This document shows positions 58,257 to 64,000 of a stretch of DNA of 64,000 nt, in pieces. The stretch covers positions 62,001-126,000 of the forward strand of contig CAJJBD010000014.1 of assembly GCA_905182325.1 (NCBI GenBank). Reading direction: 5' to 3'. Every line of letters starts with the position of its first letter. Within the stretch, counting starts at the first letter, position 1. The translations under genes and the position numbers were made by a program. This DNA comes from an uncultured Planktomarina sp. (GTDB lineage: Bacteria > Pseudomonadota > Alphaproteobacteria > Rhodobacterales > Rhodobacteraceae). The notes under the pieces were generated by a model. It did no database searches. It was not told where the DNA came from and saw only the letters and a program-made list of their open reading frames with translations.

Positions 58257-60890
58257 TTGGAAAAACCTGAGTATTCTGTCACGCCTATGATGGCACAGTT
58301 TTCTGAGATAAAAAAAGAGTATCCACTGGCATTACTCTTTTACAGAATGGGCGATTTCTACGAGTTGTTTTTTGACGATGCCGTGGTTGCAGCAGAGGCA
58401 CTAGATATAACTCTCACAAAACGAGGGAAACACTTAGGCGAAGACATCCCAATGTGTGGCGTTCCAGTCCACGCCTCCGAAGGTTACCTTCTTAGGTTAA
58501 TTCGAAAAGGACACCGAGTTGCTGTTTGCGAGCAGCTGGAAGATCCCAAAGAAGCCAAAAAGCGGGGTTCAAAGTCTGTCGTAAAGCGCGGCGTTGTTCG
58601 CTTAGTCACACCTGGGACGATTACCGAAGATAGTCTACTAAACCCCAGAAAAAGCAATTTCTTGGCGGCATTTTCTAGTGTCCGGCACGAAAGCTGCCTT
58701 GCTTGGGTTGATATTTCAACAGGTGACGTTCGCTACAGATCATGCCTAACTACTCAGCTAGGGCCCGAACTCGCTCGGCTGGTACCAGCAGAAGTTTTAG
58801 TTTCTGAAGATGCAGATTCCAGCATCCATGAAATCATCTTTGAGTCAGGCGCTGCATCAACAAAGCTTCCTCTACCTGCTTTTGACAGTGAAACCAGTTT
58901 AAAAGATCTAATAGCGGCCTACGGTGAAGACAAAATTAATATTTTCAAAAAACTAAGCCGTGCAGATACAATAGCCCTTGGTGTGTTAATTAAATATTTA
59001 AATACTACACAAAAAGGACAGACACCTCTCCTCCATTTGCCCAACAGTGAAACACAGGGTGACTTTGTATCAATAGATGCTGCAACACGCCGAAACCTTG
59101 AACTAACGGAAACACTTAGCGGTAGTCAAAAGGGCTCTTTGCTGTTTGCTGTAGACCGTTCCATAACCGGAGCAGGTGCACGACTTTTATATCACAGAAT
59201 CACAACCCCTTCCCAGCGCATTGGCCTAATCTCTGACAGGGCGGAAGCTGTACAGTTTTTTTGTGAAAACAGTGACGCGCGTTTAAAAATACGCATTGCT
59301 TTAAAACAATTGCCCGATATTGAGCGCGGACTAAGTCGTCTAGCCCTTGGGCGAGGCGGGCCACGTGACCTTGTAGCTATAGCCAGCGGTGTCATGCAGG
59401 CAGGTAAAGTCAGCCAACTATTGTCTAAAAGACCGCTACCAGGTCTTCTTAATAGTATAAACCCAGACCTCGTCGGCCATGATTTACTCTGCAAAGACTT
59501 GACCAACGCATTAATATCTAATCCACCAATTTTAATACGAGACGGCGGCTTTATTGATACAGGGTATTCAGACGATCTTGATGAAGTCAGAACCTTGCGA
59601 GATGAAGCAAGATCCATTATTGCAAAATTTCAAGCAGATTACTCCATTTTAACTGAAATTTCTTCGTTAAAAATAAAACATAATAACGTGTTGGGTTATT
59701 TCATTGAAACTACGGCGGCGCATGCACAGCGAATGCTTGCAGCCCCTCTTTGTGATACATTCATTCACCGGCAAACGACAGCTAATGCAGTTAGGTTTAC
59801 AACTGTAGAGCTAGGTGAGTTGGAAACAAAAATATTAAACGCTGCAGGAAAAACCATCAGCTTGGAACAAGAGATCTTTTTTCAATTAGAAAAGACAGTT
59901 CTATCCAGTGCACCAAAACTTCAAATCCTCGCCTCAGCTATAGCTGAAATTGATGTTGCTTCTGCATTATCTGAACTCGCAGTAAGCGAGGGATGGGTAA
60001 GGCCAAGCATGAACAGCGGGAGGGACTTTATAATCGAACAAGGCCGCCATCCAGTCGTCGAAAGCGCGCTAAAAGATCAATCGTCTTCGATCTTTGTAGC
60101 AAATAATTGTACATTAAACAGCAATGACGAATCTATTTGGCTTCTTACTGGCCCGAATATGTCAGGGAAATCGACCTTCCTTCGTCAAAATGCTTTGATT
60201 GCCTTACTTGCACAGGCTGGATCGTACGTTCCAGCCACAAAAGCAGAAATTGGAATTGTTTCACAAATTTTCAGCCGAGTGGGCGCATCTGACGATCTTG
60301 CACGAGGACGTTCCACATTCATGGTGGAAATGGTGGAAACGGCAGCAATACTTAACCAAGCCGATGATAGAGCACTAGTGATTTTAGATGAAATTGGGCG
60401 AGGTACTTCCACATACGATGGGCTATCAATAGCATGGGCTACCCTTGAATACCTACACGACGTCAATCAATGCAGAGCTCTATTCGCAACGCACTACCAC
60501 GAACTTACTCAGCTTTCATCAAAGCTTGAAAAAGTTGAAAACGCGACCGTAACAGTTCGAGAATGGGAAGGTGAAGTTGTGTTTTTACATGAGGTGAAAA
60601 AGGGTGCAGCAGACCGCTCTTATGGTGTGCAAGTAGCAAAACTCGCTGGCCTACCACCATTGGTTTTAGAAAGAGCTAAGGTGGTTCTTGAGGCTCTCGA
60701 AAAAGGAGAACGAGAGGGCACTGGTAAACAAAAGGCTTTAATCGATGACCTTCCATTGTTTTCAGCGGTTCACACCCCTGCTCCCTCTAAATCCTCTCTT
60801 TTGGAGGAGGCGGTAGCAAAAATTCAACCTGACAGCTTGAGCCCAAAAGAAGCTTTAGATCTAATCTACGAACTTAAATCCAAAATGTAA
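58257..60890 (+). CDS. mutS: DNA mismatch repair protein MutS
   Basis: MutS recognises mismatches and recruits MutL. The 877-residue protein has MMAQFSEIKKEYPLALLFYRMGDFYELFF, in which Phe and Glu of GDFYEL contact the mismatch, the connector and lever domains, Walker A TGPNMSGKST near 655, and DEIGRGTSTYDGLS with ATHYHEL of the ABC ATPase. The frame is open back to 58149, but that would overlap maeB's start; TTG 58257, seven bases after GGAGG, gives MEKPEYSVTPMM and matches the family. I therefore call a TTG start. Confidence 0.97.
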   Translation: MEKPEYSVTPMMAQFSEIKKEYPLALLFYRMGDFYELFFDDAVVAAEALDITLTKRGKHLGEDIPMCGVPVHASEGYLLRLIRKGHRVAVCEQLEDPKEAKKRGSKSVVKRGVVRLVTPGTITEDSLLNPRKSNFLAAFSSVRHESCLAWVDISTGDVRYRSCLTTQLGPELARLVPAEVLVSEDADSSIHEIIFESGAASTKLPLPAFDSETSLKDLIAAYGEDKINIFKKLSRADTIALGVLIKYLNTTQKGQTPLLHLPNSETQGDFVSIDAATRRNLELTETLSGSQKGSLLFAVDRSITGAGARLLYHRITTPSQRIGLISDRAEAVQFFCENSDARLKIRIALKQLPDIERGLSRLALGRGGPRDLVAIASGVMQAGKVSQLLSKRPLPGLLNSINPDLVGHDLLCKDLTNALISNPPILIRDGGFIDTGYSDDLDEVRTLRDEARSIIAKFQADYSILTEISSLKIKHNNVLGYFIETTAAHAQRMLAAPLCDTFIHRQTTANAVRFTTVELGELETKILNAAGKTISLEQEIFFQLEKTVLSSAPKLQILASAIAEIDVASALSELAVSEGWVRPSMNSGRDFIIEQGRHPVVESALKDQSSSIFVANNCTLNSNDESIWLLTGPNMSGKSTFLRQNALIALLAQAGSYVPATKAEIGIVSQIFSRVGASDDLARGRSTFMVEMVETAAILNQADDRALVILDEIGRGTSTYDGLSIAWATLEYLHDVNQCRALFATHYHELTQLSSKLEKVENATVTVREWEGEVVFLHEVKKGAADRSYGVQVAKLAGLPPLVLERAKVVLEALEKGEREGTGKQKALIDDLPLFSAVHTPAPSKSSLLEEAVAKIQPDSLSPKEALDLIYELKSKM

Positions 60891-60950
60891 TAAAAAAGCA
60901 CAATTTAAGTTTCCGTTCTTCCAATTTATTTCTTGTGGTAAAATTCAAGC

Positions 60951-61505
60951 TCACAAAGGTGTTGATGAAACGCCCACCTGTGCTGGTCTCAACAATCGAT
61001 CATGTAACATGAATCCCTCCGCCATTACTTGAATAATATCACCAGATTTTGTTCCAGGAACTGATGCCTCAAACATTGCCTCATGGTCTTGAGGATTAAA
61101 CTTGTCACCCACTTCTGGCACAATTGGTTCAATTCCATGCTTTTTGAAGACATTTACAATTTCACGCATAGTTAATTCAACACCCTCTATCAAAGCTGAT
61201 GCTAACTCTCTCTGGTCATCTGTTACCACATCAAGACCACGCTTAAGGTTATCGTAAACAGGGAGGAGATCACGGGCTATTTTAGAGCCTCCGTAGTTTT
61301 CTGCCTCTCGTCGATCTTTTTCACTCCGCTTTCGAGAGTTTTCAGCGTCCGCCAAAGCTCGCATCCATTTGTCTTTTAACTCATCGCGTTCAGCTTTCAA
61401 CGAGTCGAGCTCAAGCTCTTCCTCAGTATGCTCTTCTTCACCAAACATTTCCTCTTCTGCAAGACTAATGTCCTGGAGAAACTCATCTTCATTTTCTTTA
61501 GCCAT
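60951..61505 (-). CDS. grpE: Nucleotide exchange factor GrpE
   Basis: GrpE releases ADP from DnaK. The 184-residue protein has an acidic N-terminus, a long coiled coil (LKAERDELKDKWMRALADAENSRKRSEKDRREAE), and the beta-wing region with HGIEPIVPEVGDKFNPQDHEAMFEA and VMAEGFMLHDRLLRPAQVGV. It follows hrcA by six bases on the same strand. mutS converges on it from the left. Confidence 0.97.
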   Translation of the reverse strand: MAKENEDEFLQDISLAEEEMFGEEEHTEEELELDSLKAERDELKDKWMRALADAENSRKRSEKDRREAENYGGSKIARDLLPVYDNLKRGLDVVTDDQRELASALIEGVELTMREIVNVFKKHGIEPIVPEVGDKFNPQDHEAMFEASVPGTKSGDIIQVMAEGFMLHDRLLRPAQVGVSSTPL

Positions 61506-61511
61506 CTCGAC

Positions 61512-62573
61512 TTAACCTCGATCAGATAAAACACGCCCAACCATCTGGGCCGTGTAATTAACAATTGGTACAATTCTGCCATAGTTAAGCCTAGTGGGCC
61601 CAATTACGCCGATAGCACCTACAACCTTTCGGTCACTGTCCATATAGGGAGAAACTACCAAAGAGGAACCCGAAAGTGAAAAAAGTTTGTTCTCAGAGCC
61701 AATAAAAATGCGAACGCCCTCCCCACCTTCAGTTAATTCTAGGAATTCCGCAATATCTCGCTTGCGTTCTAGATCATCAAATAGAACGCGAACTCGATTT
61801 AAATCATCAGCAGTTCCTGAGTTTTCCAACAAGTTAGAGCGTCCACGCACAATTAACCGCTCGTTGTCTCCGCCCGCGTCTTGCATTACTGCGATACCAG
61901 ATTCAACAAGCGTTGCCGTCAATACATCAAGCTCAGTTCGATGTTTTTGGATTTCTCCAACTATTATTGATTGTAATTCCTTTAGTGTTTTGCCTTGGCC
62001 AACAGCGTTTAAAAAGTTTACTGCTTCCCGCATTTGGCTTGGGGTCTGCCCTATAGGTGGTCTAAATACCCTATTTTCTACCTCTCCATTAGCAAACACC
62101 AAAACTGCTAGGGAGCGGTCTGTAGCTAATGATACAAACTCTATATGTTTTATAGGAGATGATTTTTTTGGAGACAGAACCAACGAAGCGCCTTGGGTTA
62201 ATCCAGAAAGCGCGCTCGAAATTCGGTCAAGCATGTTACTGACATTATCATCATCACCCATAGTAGCTGCAATTTTTCGCTGGTCTGCTTCATCCGGGTC
62301 ACCCACCTCCATGATTCCATCAACAAACATACGCAATCCAAGCTCTGTAGGTATACGGCCAGCCGACGCATGTGGGCTATCAAGTAAGCCCAAAAACTCT
62401 AGGTCTTGCATTACATTTCGGACCGTCGTCGCACTTACCTGTTCGTTCATTTGCTGTGTTAACGTCCGGCTTCCCATTGGTTCACCAGAAGAAAGGTAGC
62501 TTTCAACTATCCTTTGAAACACTTCACGACTGCGAGTGTCCATTTCAGAAAAAAGTTCTGTAGACGAATCCAT
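61512..62573 (-). CDS. hrcA: Heat-inducible transcription repressor HrcA
   Basis: HrcA represses heat-shock operons by binding CIRCE and is folded by GroEL. The 353-residue protein has a winged-helix N-terminus ([60 protein letters not shown]) and the conserved C-terminal core ([36 protein letters not shown]). ATG 62573 has AGG upstream and is at family position; ATG 62591 is an alternative. No CIRCE element was seen upstream, so hrcA-grpE may not be autoregulated by it. Confidence 0.96.
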   Translation of the reverse strand: MDSSTELFSEMDTRSREVFQRIVESYLSSGEPMGSRTLTQQMNEQVSATTVRNVMQDLEFLGLLDSPHASAGRIPTELGLRMFVDGIMEVGDPDEADQRKIAATMGDDDNVSNMLDRISSALSGLTQGASLVLSPKKSSPIKHIEFVSLATDRSLAVLVFANGEVENRVFRPPIGQTPSQMREAVNFLNAVGQGKTLKELQSIIVGEIQKHRTELDVLTATLVESGIAVMQDAGGDNERLIVRGRSNLLENSGTADDLNRVRVLFDDLERKRDIAEFLELTEGGEGVRIFIGSENKLFSLSGSSLVVSPYMDSDRKVVGAIGVIGPTRLNYGRIVPIVNYTAQMVGRVLSDRG

Positions 62574-62639
62574 AAACCTAGCCCTTGCCATTTGGGGTGT
62601 GCATCGCATATTCGCCCATCAACACAAGGAGAACAAGTC

Positions 62640-63350
62640 ATGAGACCATCAGGACGTAAATTAAATCAGATGCGGCCCATAACCATCGAGACTGGTGTCA
62701 CACGTCACGCAGAAGGATCTTGTTTAATTAAATGCGGTGATACTCACGTACTTTGTACAGCAAGCCTTGAGGAGCGTGTCCCAGCTTTTTTAAGAAATTC
62801 GGGATTAGGTTGGGTTACTGCGGAGTATGGTATGCTCCCACGCGCTACGCACACTAGAATGCGACGGGAAGCAAAGAACGGCCAATCTGGCCGTACTCAG
62901 GAAATCCAAAGACTAATTGGCCGTAGTTTGCGAGCTGGTGTAGACCGGGTGGCTTTAGGTGAAAGACAAATTAGTGTTGATTGTGACGTAATACAGGCTG
63001 ATGGTGGTACCCGGTGTGCTGCAATTACCGGTGGGTGGGTTGCTTTAAAATTGGCAGTTCAGAAATTAATGAAAGCTGGAGATATTCAAAGTGATCCTCT
63101 CTTAGACCCTGTTGCTGCTGTTAGCTGTGGTATTTACGCGGGACAACCTATTTTAGATTTAGACTATCCTGAGGATAGCGAAGCAGGTGTAGACGGTAAC
63201 TTTGTAATGCTTGGATCTGGAAAGTTAGTTGAAATACAGATGTCGGCAGAGGGATCAACGTTTTCACGTACCCAAATGGACGAACTAATGGATTTAGCTG
63301 AAACAGGTGTTGCTGAATTAATAATTGCACAAAAAGCTGCAACCACTTGA
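62640..63350 (+). CDS. rph: Ribonuclease PH
   Basis: RNase PH is a phosphorolytic 3'-5' exonuclease that trims tRNA ends. In 236 residues: [69 protein letters not shown], and [23 protein letters not shown] 62640 has GGAG nine bases before it; the frame continues to 62514 but that part overlaps hrcA. The stop overlaps the rdgB start by one base (TGATG). Divergent from hrcA. Confidence 0.97.
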   Translation: MRPSGRKLNQMRPITIETGVTRHAEGSCLIKCGDTHVLCTASLEERVPAFLRNSGLGWVTAEYGMLPRATHTRMRREAKNGQSGRTQEIQRLIGRSLRAGVDRVALGERQISVDCDVIQADGGTRCAAITGGWVALKLAVQKLMKAGDIQSDPLLDPVAAVSCGIYAGQPILDLDYPEDSEAGVDGNFVMLGSGKLVEIQMSAEGSTFSRTQMDELMDLAETGVAELIIAQKAATT

Positions 63351-63958
63351 TGCGAAAACTAACTGAAACAAAAATTGTTTTGGCGAGTCATAATCAGGGT
63401 AAATTGGGCGAAATACAGCTTCTTCTTTTACCATTTGGAGTTATGTGCGTAAGTGCGGGTGAGTTAAGTATAGATGAGCCAGCTGAAACAGAATCTACCT
63501 TTTCAGGAAATGCTAGAATAAAAGCTCATTATGCATCACGAGCTTCAGGCTTGCCCGCTTTGTCAGATGATAGTGGAATTTCTGTTGATGCACTAAATGG
63601 AGCGCCTGGCGTCTATACAGCCGATTGGGCCGAAACGTTGGGTGGGCGAAATTTTAATCTTGCAATGAAAAGAGTGTGGGACAAGTTAGAAGAATGTGAT
63701 GCACCAAAACCAAGACTTGCACAGTTTAATTGCACGCTCTGCCTTGCTTGGCCTGATGGGCACGACGAAATATTTGCAGGTGTCGTACCAGGCCAAGTAA
63801 TTTGGCCCATGAGAGGCAAACATGGCTTTGGTTTTGATCCAGTATTTCAGCCCGACGGATACAAAAAGACTTTTGCTGAAATGCTTCCTGAAGAAAAAGG
63901 CCCTCTAACCCATCGTGCAGATGCGTTTACTAAACTCGTGGCTGGTTGTCTTGATTGA
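63350..63958 (+). CDS. rdgB: Non-canonical purine NTP pyrophosphatase (dITP/XTP)
   Basis: RdgB hydrolyses dITP, ITP and XTP to keep deaminated purines out of nucleic acids. The 202-residue protein shows IVLASHNQGKLGEI, TFSGNARIKAHYAS, LSDDSGISVDALNGAPGVYTADW, GHDEIFAG and HGFGFDPVFQPDGYKKTFAEM, the full Ham1 set. ATG 63350 overlaps the rph stop as TGATG; a TTG just before it is less likely. Confidence 0.97.
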   Translation: MRKLTETKIVLASHNQGKLGEIQLLLLPFGVMCVSAGELSIDEPAETESTFSGNARIKAHYASRASGLPALSDDSGISVDALNGAPGVYTADWAETLGGRNFNLAMKRVWDKLEECDAPKPRLAQFNCTLCLAWPDGHDEIFAGVVPGQVIWPMRGKHGFGFDPVFQPDGYKKTFAEMLPEEKGPLTHRADAFTKLVAGCLD

Positions 63959-64000
63959 GGATTGGCGTAATGGGGGATTTGGGCTCTATATTCACTGGCC
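63951..64000 (+). CDS. hemW: HemW-like radical SAM protein (first 16 codons only)
   Basis: The last 50 bases, read from TTG 63951, encode LIEDWRNGGFGLYIHWP. The GFGLYIHWP segment is the start of HemW/HemN-type radical SAM proteins, which continue with FC and the CxxxCxYC cluster outside the window. rph-rdgB-hemW is the usual order in Rhodobacterales. The TTG start overlaps rdgB by eight bases and is the only plausible one seen; no ATG is available in this frame. The gene is cut by the right edge. Confidence 0.75.
   Translation, partial: MIEDWRNGGFGLYIHW

Noticed and set aside
62514-62639. 42-residue extension of RNase PH
   Set aside because: It overlaps hrcA coding sequence on the other strand, while the ATG at 62640 has a good ribosome site and the canonical N-terminus.

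Overview
The window is a chromosomal segment from an alphaproteobacterium, most likely a low-GC marine member of the Rhodobacterales (roseobacter group). The evidence is gene order and protein content: rpsT - origin-like gap - dnaA - dnaN - recF - gyrB, enoyl-CoA hydratase - mutM divergent from ubiE - ubiB, secA divergent from parvulin - argJ - mutT, rimP - nusA - ylxR - infB, grxC - nitrilase - marR facing ubiG, and hrcA - grpE divergent from rph - rdgB - hemW. It is almost entirely housekeeping DNA. I see no insertion sequence, prophage, CRISPR array, tRNA or rRNA gene and no clearly broken gene. yaaA is cut by the left edge and hemW by the right edge.

Layout. 1-3.1 kb: yaaA, recQ and a YggT membrane protein on the minus strand. 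3.2-9.8 kb, plus strand: thioesterase, UMF1-type MFS transporter, murein endopeptidase MepA, a queuosine-precursor transporter behind a probable preQ1-I riboswitch, the ribosome-rescue factor arfB behind an unusual leader, then a phospho-lyase-like aminotransferase with its APH-type kinase. 9.8-12.7 kb: the NAD salvage pair pncA-pncB and trhO. 12.8-20.6 kb: gyrB and the dnaA-dnaN-recF-lysE cluster, a candidate oriC, and rpsT. 20.7-31.6 kb: enoyl-CoA hydratase, mutM, ubiE-ubiB, glmM, secA, parvulin, argJ, mutT. 31.7-37 kb: infB, ylxR, nusA and rimP, with a terminator placed so close to rimP that it looks like an attenuator. 37.3-42.8 kb: pip, ubiG, a MarR regulator, nitrilase, grxC, a degenerate methyltransferase and hemH. 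42.9-45 kb: small envelope proteins, comprising two L,D-transpeptidase-fold proteins around a CAP-domain lipoprotein. 45-52.7 kb: an RNA m5U methyltransferase, an ABC exporter, cca, two Nudix hydrolases, hslO and ilvA. 52.9-64 kb: argG, a sulfotransferase-like protein, rbsK-maeB, mutS, grpE-hrcA, rph-rdgB-hemW.

The best candidate for something undescribed is the 180-base leader of arfB (about 6998-7172). It carries a 16-base complement to the 3' end of 16S rRNA used as a Shine-Dalgarno, an 18-codon micro-ORF, two 9-base stretches identical to the conserved 16S segment just upstream of that end, and an intrinsic terminator ending 20 bases before the arfB start. A ribosome-rescue factor controlled by an RNA that resembles the ribosomal decoding-site tail is a testable idea. 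The other notable points are the preQ1-I riboswitch before yhhQ and the predicted attenuator before rimP-nusA-infB.
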